Assembly (NCBI GenBank): GCA_029167225.1
Contig: JARFNK010000014.1
Location: 1-64,000 of the forward strand
Direction of reading: 5' to 3'
Source: Sphingobium arseniciresistens
GTDB taxonomy: Bacteria > Pseudomonadota > Alphaproteobacteria > Sphingomonadales > Sphingomonadaceae
Length of the DNA: 64,000 nucleotides
Made by a program: the position numbers and the translations under genes. Below, piece by piece: positions 52,794-62,213 of this stretch; the stretch's first letter is position 1, and every line of letters begins with the position of its first letter. The notes beneath the pieces are model-generated. The model saw only the letters and a program-made list of their open reading frames with translations, did no database searches and was not told the DNA's origin.

Positions 52794-53257
52794 AGCCGCA
52801 CGCCGCCCCGGCCGTTATCTTCGAAATGATGCATGTCGGCGACGATCTTGTCGGGGCTTGCCCCGCGCTCGGCGCGCGCGAAGACCACGGTTCCGACGGG
52901 CTTTTTCTCGGATCCACCACCCGGCCCCGCAATCCCCGTGATCGCGACCGCGACGTCTGCGCGTGACCGCGTAAGTGCGCCCTGCGCCATGGACCACGCC
53001 ACCGCGATCGAAACGGCGCCGAACGTGTCCAGGATGTCATGGGACACATTCAGAACATCGTTCTTTATCTCATTGGAATAGGTGATGAAACCTGCGCCGA
53101 ACATGTCGGATGATCCGGCGATCTCGGTGATCGCGGCGGAGACGAGGCCGCCGGTACAGCTTTCCGCGACGGCGACGATGCGGCCGGCACGCTTGTTCGC
53201 GTCAACGACCTTGCGGGCCATTTCAACCAGTTCGTTGGGGAGGATCGTGTCGGGCAT
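52727..53257 (-). CDS. CinA C-terminal domain protein (PncC-like NMN amidohydrolase)
   Basis: A 176-aa stand-alone CinA C-terminal domain. Family motifs are VAVAESCTGGLVSAAITEIA (with the Ser-x-Thr-Gly-Gly block), GFITYSNEIKN, and AVAITGIAGPGGGSEKKPVG. E. coli PncC with this fold deamidates nicotinamide mononucleotide to nicotinate mononucleotide. So the window contains a second NAD-recycling function besides the pncA/pncB cluster. It ends inside the convergent COQ10-like gene and starts 5 bp after the ispDF stop, on the same strand. Confidence 0.9.
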   Translation of the reverse strand: MPDTILPNELVEMARKVVDANKRAGRIVAVAESCTGGLVSAAITEIAGSSDMFGAGFITYSNEIKNDVLNVSHDILDTFGAVSIAVAWSMAQGALTRSRADVAVAITGIAGPGGGSEKKPVGTVVFARAERGASPDKIVADMHHFEDNGRGGVRLQAALCALELLLPDSPAPVPAP

Positions 53258-53261
53258 GGGA

Positions 53262-54473
53262 TCAGAATAGGTCCGGAAGGGTGAGAGTTGCAACTGCCTG
53301 TGCGGCGATGCCTTCGCCGCGCCCGGCAAAGCCCAGCCTTTCGGTCGTCGTCGCCTTTACGGAGATACGGGACATCGGGATCTGCAGCAATTCGGCGATC
53401 CGGGCGCGCATCGCGTCCCGGTGCGGCCCGATCTTCGGCGCTTCGCAGATGATGGTGACGTCGACATGGACGATCGCGCCATCGCGCTGCGCGACCAGGT
53501 CGCGCGCGTAGGTGAGAAAGCGCGAGGATGGCGCGCCGCGCCACTGCGGATCGGACGGTGGGAAATGACTGCCGATATCCCCGTCCGCCAGCGCCCCCAG
53601 GATGGCATCGACAAGTGCGTGGATCGCGACATCGGCATCGCTATGGCCGGAAAGTCCCTTGTCGTGGGGGATGCGCACGCCGCACAGCCAAAGCTCCTCA
53701 CCCGCGACCAGCCGATGGACATCATAGCCCATTCCCGTGCGTGGTAGCCCCATGCCGCCCTGACCCGTGCCGCCCAGCAGGACAGCCGCAGCCTCGAAAT
53801 CTTCCGGCATCGTGATTTTCTCCAGCGCGCGGTCGCCATCGACCAGAGTGACGTCATGGCCCCATGCACGCAGCATCTGCGCATCGTCGGTCGGTTCCGG
53901 CCGGCCGGTCCAGCCGCGATGCGCCGCCAATATGGCATCGAATACGAAGGCCTGCGGGGTCTGGACGCGGTATAGATGATTGCGATCGACGATGTCGCCC
54001 AGTTGTCCGGCCCCGCGCGCCAACGTGTCGACCACGGGGATGACGGGCACGGCGCCCTGCGCGCCATTCAGTCCGGAAAGCAGCCTGTCTATGACAGAAG
54101 CGGTCAGCAATGGCCGCGCCGCATCATGGATCAGGACATGGCGGGCACCACCGGATGCCTCGACCTGAGCGAGGCCGGCAAGAACGGATTGCCTCCGGGT
54201 CGCGCCTCCCGCAACGATCAGGGGCGGCGGCGAAAGCGCTGGCGTCATGCTATCAAGCGCCGCACGAGCCATGTCCATCTGGCCCTCGCCGACGACGAGG
54301 ATGATCGAGTCGATGCGGGGATGGGCTGCCAGCGGCGCGATGGCCCGCGCAACCACCGGTTGCCCACCGAGTTGGCGGAATTGCTTGGGCAATCCGCCGC
54401 CGGCGCGCTCGCCCTTGCCTGCAGCGACGATGATCGCGACGGTTCTTCCGGCCTGTGTCATGGCGCGGCGCAT
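53262..54473 (-). CDS. ispDF: Bifunctional IspD/IspF isoprenoid synthesis enzyme
   Basis: A 403-aa fusion for two steps of the MEP pathway. The N-terminal IspD part (about 10-235) has VAIIVAAGKGERAGGGLPKQ and IHDAARPLL and makes CDP-methylerythritol. The C-terminal IspF part (about 245-403) has GMGYDVHRL (zinc ligands Asp and His), GLSGHSDADVAIHAL and the end EKATTTERLGFAGRGEGI-like block (here SVKATTTERLGFAGRGEGIA), and forms the cyclodiphosphate. Fusion of these genes is common in alphaproteobacteria. A start four codons later (54461) is also plausible. The cinA-like gene follows after 4 bp. Confidence 0.95.
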   Translation of the reverse strand: MRRAMTQAGRTVAIIVAAGKGERAGGGLPKQFRQLGGQPVVARAIAPLAAHPRIDSIILVVGEGQMDMARAALDSMTPALSPPPLIVAGGATRRQSVLAGLAQVEASGGARHVLIHDAARPLLTASVIDRLLSGLNGAQGAVPVIPVVDTLARGAGQLGDIVDRNHLYRVQTPQAFVFDAILAAHRGWTGRPEPTDDAQMLRAWGHDVTLVDGDRALEKITMPEDFEAAAVLLGGTGQGGMGLPRTGMGYDVHRLVAGEELWLCGVRIPHDKGLSGHSDADVAIHALVDAILGALADGDIGSHFPPSDPQWRGAPSSRFLTYARDLVAQRDGAIVHVDVTIICEAPKIGPHRDAMRARIAELLQIPMSRISVKATTTERLGFAGRGEGIAAQAVATLTLPDLF

Positions 54474-54594
54474 AGCGCTTCCCAGTCCGCGCCGCTAGCG
54501 GGAGGTGTTGTCATGCCAGAGCGCATCGTCGCACCGGCCTTGTGGAAATCGCCGCTAAGGGCTATGGGCTGCCTGATTTTTAGGCAACAGGTAT

Positions 54595-55617
54595 ATGCGC
54601 ACGCTCGCTCCCATCTCCATCGGCCCGGTCGTCATCGACTCGCCCGTCATTCTCGCACCCATGACCGGCGTGACGGACATGCCTTTCCGTACGCTTGTGC
54701 GGCGCTTTGGCTGTGGCCTCAACGTGACCGAGATGATCGCCTCTGCCGCGATGATCCGCGAGACGCGGCAGTCCATCCAGAAAGCCGCCTGGCACCCGAC
54801 CGAAGAGCCGGTGTCGATGCAGCTTGCCGGCTGCTCGCCAACGGAAATGGCCGAAGCGGCAAAACTCAATGCCGATCGCGGCGCCGCCATCATCGACATC
54901 AACATGGGCTGCCCGGTCAAGAAGGTCGTGAACGGCGACGCCGGTAGCGCCCTGATGCGTGACCTTCCGCTGGCGGCCTCGCTGATCGAGGCTACCGTGA
55001 AGGCGGTTGACGTGCCGGTGACGGTCAAGATGCGGATGGGGTGGGACCACAATAGCCTGAATGCGCCCGAACTCGCCCGGATCGCCGAGGATCTGGGTGC
55101 AAAGCTCATCACCGTCCACGGCCGTACCCGGTGCCAGATGTACAAGGGCTCTGCCGACTGGTCATTCGTCCGCAAGGTGAAGGACGCTGTGTCGCTGCCC
55201 GTGATCGTCAATGGCGACATTTGCTCCATCGCCGATGTCGACGCGGCGCTCGACCAGAGCGGCGCTGATGGCGTGATGATCGGCCGTGGCGCATATGGCA
55301 AGCCCTGGCTGATCGGTCAGGTCATGCACTGGCTGGCGACGGGCCAGGAACTCGCGGACCCTTCGCTAGCCGAGCAATATGCAGTCATCGTCGAACATTA
55401 TCGGGCGATGCTGGACCATTATGACCATGGCGTCGGCGTCAACATGGCCCGCAAGCATATCGGCTGGTATACCAAGGGGCTGACCGGATCGGCGGAATTC
55501 CGCAATAGCGTGAACCAGGAACCCTCGGCCGAGCGCGTGCTGGAGATGCTGGAAGGCTTCTACACGCCATTGATCAAGGCTGCCGACAACGGCGTCGATA
55601 TCAGGCAGGCCGCCTGA
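54595..55617 (+). CDS. dusB: tRNA-dihydrouridine synthase B
   Basis: A 340-aa FMN enzyme that reduces uridine in the tRNA D-loop. Key blocks: [15 protein letters not shown] near the N terminus, NMGCPVKKV with the catalytic Cys, and [15 protein letters not shown]. The C terminus has a helical tRNA-binding domain. It is followed by ntrB after 5 bp; the dusB-ntrB-ntrC order is standard in alphaproteobacteria (nifR3 in older literature), so it is the first gene of that operon. Confidence 0.95.
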   Translation: MRTLAPISIGPVVIDSPVILAPMTGVTDMPFRTLVRRFGCGLNVTEMIASAAMIRETRQSIQKAAWHPTEEPVSMQLAGCSPTEMAEAAKLNADRGAAIIDINMGCPVKKVVNGDAGSALMRDLPLAASLIEATVKAVDVPVTVKMRMGWDHNSLNAPELARIAEDLGAKLITVHGRTRCQMYKGSADWSFVRKVKDAVSLPVIVNGDICSIADVDAALDQSGADGVMIGRGAYGKPWLIGQVMHWLATGQELADPSLAEQYAVIVEHYRAMLDHYDHGVGVNMARKHIGWYTKGLTGSAEFRNSVNQEPSAERVLEMLEGFYTPLIKAADNGVDIRQAA

Positions 55618-55622
55618 TCCAG

Positions 55623-56735
55623 ATGGACATTTCCACTCCGCCAAGGCGACAATCCCCCGGTCGACCGCGGCAGGAGGCGCCCTCGCTTGCGGACATCATC
55701 ACGGCTTTTCCTGTCGCGATCCTCGTGGTCGGGCCGGACAATCGCATTGCCGACACCAATGTTCGTGCCGAAACGCTGCTCAACATGGCGCGCTCGGCGA
55801 TCATCGGCAGCGATATCGGTCGTACCGTCCGCATGGCCGATAATTCGACGCGCTTCGACATCTGGCATAGCGACAAGCCGCTCGCTGCCTATGATGTGCA
55901 GGTCCATGCCGGTCGCACAGCCGCAGCGGAAGTTGATCTCATGATTGCGCCGATCCCCGATCATGATGGGTGGCGCGCCGTTTCGATCCACCCGAAGAGC
56001 CAGGCACAGAAGATCGGCCATCGCCGGACGGCCGGCGGTACGCGATCGGCCATGGGGGCCGCCGCGATCCTCGCGCACGAGATCAAGAATCCGCTGTCGG
56101 GAATTCGGGGCGCGGCGCAGCTGCTCGACAATGGCGACGATGCCGGCACGACTGCGCTGACGCAGCTGATCTGCAACGAGGTGGACCGGATCGCAGCGCT
56201 GATCGATCGCATGCAAGATTTTACGACCGAGCGCACGCTGGATTGCACGGCTGAAAACATCTACCCGCTGATTGATCGCGCGGTAAATGTTGCCCGTGCC
56301 GGTTTTGCTAAAAACATCAAAATTACAAAACTTTATGATCCATCATTGCCATTTTCTCTTATCAACGGCGATGCGCTGGTGCAGGTGATGATCAACCTGC
56401 TCAAAAATGCCGCTGAAGCCTTGGGCAAGGTCGAAAACCCCTCGGTACGGATCGAAACGGCGTTTCGCCATGGCGTATCGGTCATGCTGGGCGAGCAGGG
56501 CAGCAAGGTGCTGCCGATCGAGATTGTCGTGATCGACAATGGGCCGGGCGTGCCAGAGAATATCCGCGATCATCTGTTCAACCCGTTCATTTCGGGCAAG
56601 CGTGATGGACAGGGGCTCGGTTTGGCGCTCGTCGACAAGCTCGTGCGCGATATGAACGGGTTTGTTCAATATGTGCGTGATGAAGAATCCGGTGAAACGA
56701 TCTTTCGCGTGCTTCTGCCGATGGGAATGGGTTGA
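55623..56735 (+). CDS. ntrB: Nitrogen regulation sensor histidine kinase NtrB
   Basis: A 370-aa cytoplasmic kinase. A PAS-like sensor region (about 25-130: ADIITAFPVAILVVGPDNRI) precedes the H-box AAAILAHEIKNPLSGIRGAA with the phosphorylated His. The ATPase domain shows MINLLKNAAEAL (N), DNGPGVPENI (G1) and GQGLGLALVDKL (G2). With PII protein it controls NtrC phosphorylation according to nitrogen supply. There are no membrane segments. The stop overlaps the ntrC start (TGATG). Confidence 0.94.
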   Translation: MDISTPPRRQSPGRPRQEAPSLADIITAFPVAILVVGPDNRIADTNVRAETLLNMARSAIIGSDIGRTVRMADNSTRFDIWHSDKPLAAYDVQVHAGRTAAAEVDLMIAPIPDHDGWRAVSIHPKSQAQKIGHRRTAGGTRSAMGAAAILAHEIKNPLSGIRGAAQLLDNGDDAGTTALTQLICNEVDRIAALIDRMQDFTTERTLDCTAENIYPLIDRAVNVARAGFAKNIKITKLYDPSLPFSLINGDALVQVMINLLKNAAEALGKVENPSVRIETAFRHGVSVMLGEQGSKVLPIEIVVIDNGPGVPENIRDHLFNPFISGKRDGQGLGLALVDKLVRDMNGFVQYVRDEESGETIFRVLLPMGMG

Positions 56736-58186
56736 TGTCTTCGATGCCGGGCAAGGTACTGGTCGTGGATGACGATCCCGCCATCTGTGTCGTCGTAGGA
56801 GAAGCGCTGCGTCGGCGCGGGCACAAGGTGAAGACGGCAGCCTCCGTTGGCGAGCGCACGGCGCTGCTGGCCAGCTTTGCGCCCGATGTCCTCATCACCG
56901 ACGTCATGCTGCCCGATGGTGATGGCCTTGATGACGTCAAGGACATCGTCGCCCAGGATCCGGGCATCAGCGTCATCATTTTGTCGGCACAGAACACGCT
57001 GAACACGGCGGTTCGTGCGACGGAGCAGGGGGCGTTCGAATATCTCCCCAAGCCCTTCGACCTCAACGAACTCTCCCGCGCGGTCTCCGACGCGCTGGCG
57101 ACGCGGCGGCAAAATCCCGGCGGCGAAGCGGACAGCGGACCAATCAGTGACGGCCTGCCGCTGGTCGGCCGCTCGCCCGCGATGCAGGAGGTCTACCGCA
57201 CCATCGCGCGGGTGATCTCCAATGACCTTACCATCCTCGTTCTGGGCGAATCGGGTACGGGCAAGGAACTGGTGGCGGAGGCGATCCACGACCTCGGTCA
57301 TCGCCGCACCAAGCCTTTCGTTGCGATCAACATGGCTGCGATCCCCCGTGAACTGATCGAGGCGGAGCTTTTCGGCTATGAAAAGGGCGCGTTTACAGGC
57401 GCTCATGCCCGCACCGCGGGCAAGTTCGAACAGGCGCAGGGAGGCACGCTGTTCCTCGACGAGATCGGGGACATGCCGCTGGAGGCCCAGACACGGCTGC
57501 TGCGCGTGCTACAGTCCGGTGAAGTAACTACGGTCGGCGGGTCCAATCCGGTCAAGGTCAATGTCCGCATCATCGCGGCGACCAACAAGAATCTGCCCAC
57601 GCTGATCGGCGAAAACCGATTCCGCGAGGATCTCTATTACCGGCTGGCCGTCGTCCCGATCGCCCTGCCTCCGCTGCGTGAGCGGGGGGACGACATCATG
57701 CTACTGGCGCGGCACTTTCTGGACCGAGCCGCCAATGACGGCTTGCCGCGCAAGGCGCTGGCCAGCGATGCGGCAACGCTGCTGGCGGCGCATGCTTGGC
57801 CGGGTAATGTTCGTGAATTACAGAATCTTATGCAGCGTCTTTCAGTGCTGACACGAGAAACTCTAATTACCAGCGAGATGCTGCGCAACGCGCTGCCGCT
57901 GGGGCATGTGGGGGACGATCAGCCCAATGTCGGGGCGGACCAGGTTGCCAGTGCGGTGAAGACCTGGGCGCGGGGGCAGTTGGGTATCGGCGGGGTCCGC
58001 GCGCTCGAAACACTCTATGATGACTTGCTGGCGATCGTCGAGCCGGTGCTGCTGCGCGAAACCCTGTTGAGCGTGGACGGCAATCAGATCCGGGCCGCGG
58101 CCCTGCTGGGCATCAATCGCAACACCTTGCGCAAGAAGCTCACTGATCACGGCCTTGATCCCAACATGTTACGCCAGGGCGATTGA
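56735..58186 (+). CDS. ntrC: Nitrogen response regulator NtrC
   Basis: A 483-aa sigma54 activator. The receiver domain (about 5-120) has VLVVDDDPA, the phospho-Asp in DVLITDVMLPDGDG, and a Lys in YLPKPFDL. The AAA+ domain shows Walker A LGESGTGKELVAEA, the sigma54 contact loop EKGAFTGAHART (GAFTGA intact) and GGTLFLDEIGDMP. The C-terminal Fis-type helix-turn-helix is AAALLGINRNTLRKKLTDHG. It activates nitrogen assimilation genes when phosphorylated by NtrB. Translation is coupled to ntrB. Confidence 0.96.
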   Translation: MSSMPGKVLVVDDDPAICVVVGEALRRRGHKVKTAASVGERTALLASFAPDVLITDVMLPDGDGLDDVKDIVAQDPGISVIILSAQNTLNTAVRATEQGAFEYLPKPFDLNELSRAVSDALATRRQNPGGEADSGPISDGLPLVGRSPAMQEVYRTIARVISNDLTILVLGESGTGKELVAEAIHDLGHRRTKPFVAINMAAIPRELIEAELFGYEKGAFTGAHARTAGKFEQAQGGTLFLDEIGDMPLEAQTRLLRVLQSGEVTTVGGSNPVKVNVRIIAATNKNLPTLIGENRFREDLYYRLAVVPIALPPLRERGDDIMLLARHFLDRAANDGLPRKALASDAATLLAAHAWPGNVRELQNLMQRLSVLTRETLITSEMLRNALPLGHVGDDQPNVGADQVASAVKTWARGQLGIGGVRALETLYDDLLAIVEPVLLRETLLSVDGNQIRAAALLGINRNTLRKKLTDHGLDPNMLRQGD

Positions 58187-58322
58187 CCCGTTCGGCTGGC
58201 GCCGGGAACGGCAAAGGGATCGTCGCCGATTTCGACCAAATGCCGCGTCGATTAGACCAACGGCGGCTATGTGACGATATTGTGTGTTTTAATAGGCACG
58301 TCATCGTTGTATCCGTGCAACT

Positions 58323-60704
58323 ATGACTTCAAACGCGGGACTCCCGCAGACTCATGATGCTAAGACGAAGGCGAGCGTTTCCCTGGCCGTTTCGACGGTA
58401 GCGCAGGATTCCGAGACGGCGGCATCGCCGACCGATGGAAATGACGACGAGTCTGAAGCGCTGACCGGCTGGCGCCGGCACCTTCCGCGGCGGCTGAAGC
58501 AGACCAATCTCGCCGCGATCGTCGAAGGCGTGACGCTGCTGCTGCTGCTCGCCATCGCGATCATGACCTATTTCCTCGTGTCGGGTCAGGGCCAGAGCTA
58601 CAGCCTGCTGACCCCGCCGATCGTCGCGCTGCTGCTCGTTTCCAATCTGGTGCCGGCCATTGCCCTGCTGATGCTGCTCGGGCGGCGCGTGGCGAAGCGC
58701 CGGGCGGCGCGGTCTGCCGTCGGCAGCGACGGGCAGCTTCATGTCCGCCTCGTCGCGATTTTCTCGATCATCGCCAGCGTGCCGATGTTGCTGGTGGTGA
58801 TCTTCGCATCGCTGCTGTTCCAATATGGTGTGCAGTTCTGGTTCTCCGACAGCGCGCGCGGCATGTTGCAGACCGCCAGCGATTTCGCGCGCGGCTATTA
58901 TGAGCAGAACCTGCGCGAAGTGCGTGACGAAACCGTGACCATGGCGAGCGACCTTCGCGACTATCTGAATGAAAAAGGTGTCAACAGCCCCGATTTCACC
59001 GAAGGCTATGTCTATCAGGTCGTGACCCGTAAGCTCAGTCGTTCGGCGATCATCGAGGTCGGCAAGGACAGGATGGCGCGGACGGTCGCCAAGGTCGACC
59101 CGGACAATACGCCGATCAATGCGATCCTGACGCCCAATGTCGTGCAAAGGCTGCAAAACGGCGAAGATGCCGTGGTGCGCGCGCAGGATAAACAGATCGA
59201 GGCTGTCACCCTGCTCTATCCCGGATCACAGGTCTATCTCTATACGACGCGCGATTCCGATGTCTGGAGCTTCAGCCAGGTCGAGCGGGCGCAGGCGTTG
59301 CAGGGCAGCTATGAGGATTTCGCCAAGAGATCGCGGCAGTTGCAGCTACGTTTCAACATCGCGCTGTTCGTGGGGTCGCTGCTGCTCGTCGGCATCGCCG
59401 TGTGGATCGCGCTGAAGGTCGCGGACAGGCTGGTGCGGCCGGTCAATGAACTGGTGGATGCTTCCCGCCGGATTACCGCAGGCGACCTTTCGACCCGCGT
59501 TTCCGGGCCTCATGCCCGCGACGAGATCGGCACGCTCGCCAGCGCCTTCAATCGCATGACGCAGCGGCTCGAGGCGCAGACGAGCGCGCTGGTGGCGGCC
59601 AATGGCCAGCTCGATAACCGCCGCGTCTTCATCGAGGCGATCCTGTCGGCGGTGACCGCCGGCGTGCTTTCGGTCGATCAGAAGGGGATCATCAAGCTGC
59701 TCAACAGCTCCGCCATGGCCATTCTGGTGGAGGAGGGCAATGATCCGGTGGATCGCCCGTTGCGCGACTTGTCGCCGGATCTGGCGGACCTGATCGACCA
59801 AGGGGAAGCCGCCGCGATCGTTCAGGTGAAGACGCTTGGCGATCTGCGGACGCTGGCGGTGAAGGTAACGCGCGATTCATCGGGACACGTGCTGACCTTT
59901 GATGACATCACCCAGCAACTCTCCGATCAGCGCCGCGCGGCCTGGTCCGATGTTGCCCGCCGCATCGCGCATGAGATCAAGAACCCGCTCACCCCGATCC
60001 AGCTGGCTGCGGAGCGGCTACAGCGGCGCTATGCCGAGGAAATTCAGGGCGACAGGGCGACCTTCACCCGGCTGACCGGCACCATCGTCCGGCAGGTGGG
60101 GGATCTGCGCAGGATCGTGGACGAGTTTTCCTCCTTCGCGCGGATGCCGAAGCCGGTCTTCCGGTCGGAAGCGATCGGTGACATCGCGCGCCATGCGCTG
60201 TTCCTGCATGAGGTCGCGCATCCCGACATCGCATTCCGGTTCGAATCCGAAGTGGGCGCGCTCGAAATGGTTTGCGACCGGCGCCAGATCGGCCAGGCGT
60301 TGACCAATATCGTCAAGAATGCCGTGGAAGCGATCGAGGCCAAGCCGCCGGGCACCGATGGAGCGATGCGCGGGCATGTCACCATGGCGCTGAGCCGCGG
60401 CGACGATGGCCGGTTGCTCATCGAGGTAAAGGATGACGGCGTCGGCCTGCCGCCCGAGCGCGAGCGCATCCTGGAACCCTATATGACGACGCGGGCGAAA
60501 GGCACGGGCCTGGGCCTCGCCATCGTCAAGAAGATCGTCGAGGAACATTTCGGCGACATCAACTTTACCGATGCGCCCGGCGGCGGCGCGCGTGTCTCCA
60601 TCCATCTTGCCCCGGACGTGCTCGATCGTCTGGAGGCAGGGCGGGAAAGCCCCGATGGCAGGGGTATCGACAGCAAGGGAATGATGACCACTCATGGCGC
60701 TTGA
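58323..60704 (+). CDS. ntrY: Sensor histidine kinase NtrY
   Basis: A 793-aa membrane kinase. Several hydrophobic helices lie in the first 160 residues (VTLLLLLAIAIMTYFLV; IVALLLVSNLVPAIALLMLL; IFSIIASVPMLLVVIFASLL), then a periplasmic loop, a further helix near 345, a HAMP domain (about 365-420: VNELVDASRRITAGDLSTRV), a PAS domain, the H-box VARRIAHEIKNPLTPIQLAA and the ATPase motifs IVKNAVEAIE and GTGLGLAIVKKI. It partners with NtrX and in other alphaproteobacteria responds to nitrogen, oxygen or envelope cues. The last 11 bp overlap ntrX. Confidence 0.95.
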   Translation: MTSNAGLPQTHDAKTKASVSLAVSTVAQDSETAASPTDGNDDESEALTGWRRHLPRRLKQTNLAAIVEGVTLLLLLAIAIMTYFLVSGQGQSYSLLTPPIVALLLVSNLVPAIALLMLLGRRVAKRRAARSAVGSDGQLHVRLVAIFSIIASVPMLLVVIFASLLFQYGVQFWFSDSARGMLQTASDFARGYYEQNLREVRDETVTMASDLRDYLNEKGVNSPDFTEGYVYQVVTRKLSRSAIIEVGKDRMARTVAKVDPDNTPINAILTPNVVQRLQNGEDAVVRAQDKQIEAVTLLYPGSQVYLYTTRDSDVWSFSQVERAQALQGSYEDFAKRSRQLQLRFNIALFVGSLLLVGIAVWIALKVADRLVRPVNELVDASRRITAGDLSTRVSGPHARDEIGTLASAFNRMTQRLEAQTSALVAANGQLDNRRVFIEAILSAVTAGVLSVDQKGIIKLLNSSAMAILVEEGNDPVDRPLRDLSPDLADLIDQGEAAAIVQVKTLGDLRTLAVKVTRDSSGHVLTFDDITQQLSDQRRAAWSDVARRIAHEIKNPLTPIQLAAERLQRRYAEEIQGDRATFTRLTGTIVRQVGDLRRIVDEFSSFARMPKPVFRSEAIGDIARHALFLHEVAHPDIAFRFESEVGALEMVCDRRQIGQALTNIVKNAVEAIEAKPPGTDGAMRGHVTMALSRGDDGRLLIEVKDDGVGLPPERERILEPYMTTRAKGTGLGLAIVKKIVEEHFGDINFTDAPGGGARVSIHLAPDVLDRLEAGRESPDGRGIDSKGMMTTHGA

Positions 60705-62070
60705 TGTTCTTATTGTCGACGATGAGGAAGATATCCGGGATCTGGTAGCCGGTGTTCTGGAGGATGAGGGCTATGCCGCTCGCACCGCCGCGAACAGCGA
60801 TGCCGCGATGGAGGCGCTAGACGTGCGTCGCCCTTCGCTGGTGCTGCTCGATGTCTGGCTCCAGGGCTCCCGGCTCGACGGGCTTGAACTGCTGGACGAG
60901 ATCAAGAAGCGCGATCCTTCCATCCCTGTGCTGATGATATCGGGCCATGGCAATATCGACACGGCGGTCGCGGCCATCCGCAAGGGCGCGGCCGATTTTA
61001 TCGAAAAGCCGTTCGAGGCCGATCGCCTGATCCATCTGGTGGCGCGTGCGACCGAGACGGAACGGTTGCGCCGGGAAAATCAGGTTCTGCGCGCGCGTGT
61101 CGGCCAGGATGACGAACTGACGGGCACCTCGACCGCGATCAACGGTGTCCGTGCGACCATAAAGAAGGTTGCCGGCACGGGCAGCCGAGTGCTGATTTCC
61201 GGTCCCGCCGGCGTCGGCAAGGAAGTCGCGGCGCGGATGCTGCACACATGGTCGGGCCGGACGGATGCGCCCTTCGTGGTCGTCTCGGCGGCGCGCATGG
61301 ACCCGGAGCGCGTCGAAGAGGAACTGTTCGGCGTGGAGGACCAGAGCGGCCTTGTGCGCCCCGGCTTCCTTGAGCAGGCGCATGGCGGCACGCTGTATCT
61401 GGACGAGATCGCGGACATGCCGATGACCACGCAGGCGAAGATCCTGCGGGTGCTGACCGACCAGAGCTTTACGCGCGTCGGCGGGCAACGGCAGGTGAAG
61501 GTGGACGTGCGTGTCATTTCCTCCACCGCGCTCGATCTGGCGCAAGAGATCGAGGAACGGCGCTTCCGCGAGGATCTCTATTATCGCCTGAACGTCGTCC
61601 CTCTGGTCATTCCGCCGCTCAGCGAACGGCGAGACGATATTCCGCCGCTGGTGGATCATTACTTGGCGCGTTTCGCGGCGGAGCGGCGGGTGCCGGCGCC
61701 GGAGATCGCGACCGATGCCATCGCCGCGCTGCAGGCGTGCGAGTGGCCCGGCAATGTCCGCCAACTGCGCAATGTCATCGAGCGGACGATGATCCTGGCG
61801 CCGGGCGATCGCATCGGCCGGATCGAGCTGGACATGCTGCCCGCAGAGGCCACCGGCGGCTCGGGATCGGAAGTGCTCGGCCATGGCGCGATCATGGGTT
61901 CGCCCTTGCGGGAAGCGCGGGAAAGCTTTGAACGCGAATATCTTCGCATCCAGATCCGCCGCTTTTCCGGCAATATATCCCGCACTGCAACATTTATCGG
62001 GATGGAACGCTCTGCACTGCATCGGAAGCTGAAACTTCTGGGAATTACCGATGGCAAGGACGGCAATTAA
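60694..62070 (+). CDS. ntrX: Response regulator NtrX lacking the GAFTGA loop
   Basis: A 458-aa NtrC-family regulator. The receiver domain has VLIVDDEEDIRDLV, phospho-Asp in LVLLDVWLQGS and FIEKPFE. The AAA+ domain has Walker A ISGPAGVGKEVAARM and GGTLYLDEIADMP, but where GAFTGA should stand the sequence reads FGVEDQSGLVRPGFLE, so the sigma54 contact loop is absent. The C-terminal Fis-like helix-turn-helix is TATFIGMERSALHRKLKLLG-like (ISRTATFIGMERSALHRKL). It may therefore act on sigma70 promoters or as a repressor, as proposed for some alphaproteobacterial NtrX. It overlaps ntrY. Confidence 0.94.
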   Translation: MALDVLIVDDEEDIRDLVAGVLEDEGYAARTAANSDAAMEALDVRRPSLVLLDVWLQGSRLDGLELLDEIKKRDPSIPVLMISGHGNIDTAVAAIRKGAADFIEKPFEADRLIHLVARATETERLRRENQVLRARVGQDDELTGTSTAINGVRATIKKVAGTGSRVLISGPAGVGKEVAARMLHTWSGRTDAPFVVVSAARMDPERVEEELFGVEDQSGLVRPGFLEQAHGGTLYLDEIADMPMTTQAKILRVLTDQSFTRVGGQRQVKVDVRVISSTALDLAQEIEERRFREDLYYRLNVVPLVIPPLSERRDDIPPLVDHYLARFAAERRVPAPEIATDAIAALQACEWPGNVRQLRNVIERTMILAPGDRIGRIELDMLPAEATGGSGSEVLGHGAIMGSPLREARESFEREYLRIQIRRFSGNISRTATFIGMERSALHRKLKLLGITDGKDGN

Positions 62071-62074
62071 TTTG

Positions 62075-62171
62075 GCCATTGCCGGAACTGGTAGACCTGC
62101 TTTCGCATTTGCGTTAGGAAGCGGAGTGCCCTTCGATGAGCGGGGGGCAGGTTCGACGCCCTACCAAGGGC
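62075..62171 (+). other. tRNA-like sequence between ntrX and hfq
   Basis: This stretch starts GCCATTG and ends CAAGGGC, which pair at six of seven positions, and contains GGAACTGGTAGACC, like a tRNA-Leu D-loop, and CAGGTTCGACGCC, like a T-arm. The D and T stems do not pair properly and no anticodon arm is clear. It may be a decayed tRNA-Leu or part of a structured hfq leader. Not called as a tRNA. Confidence 0.3.
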
Positions 62172-62213
62172 GCGCGCGCGGGCAACGTCCCGCCAATAAC
62201 GGAAAGGCTGAAT

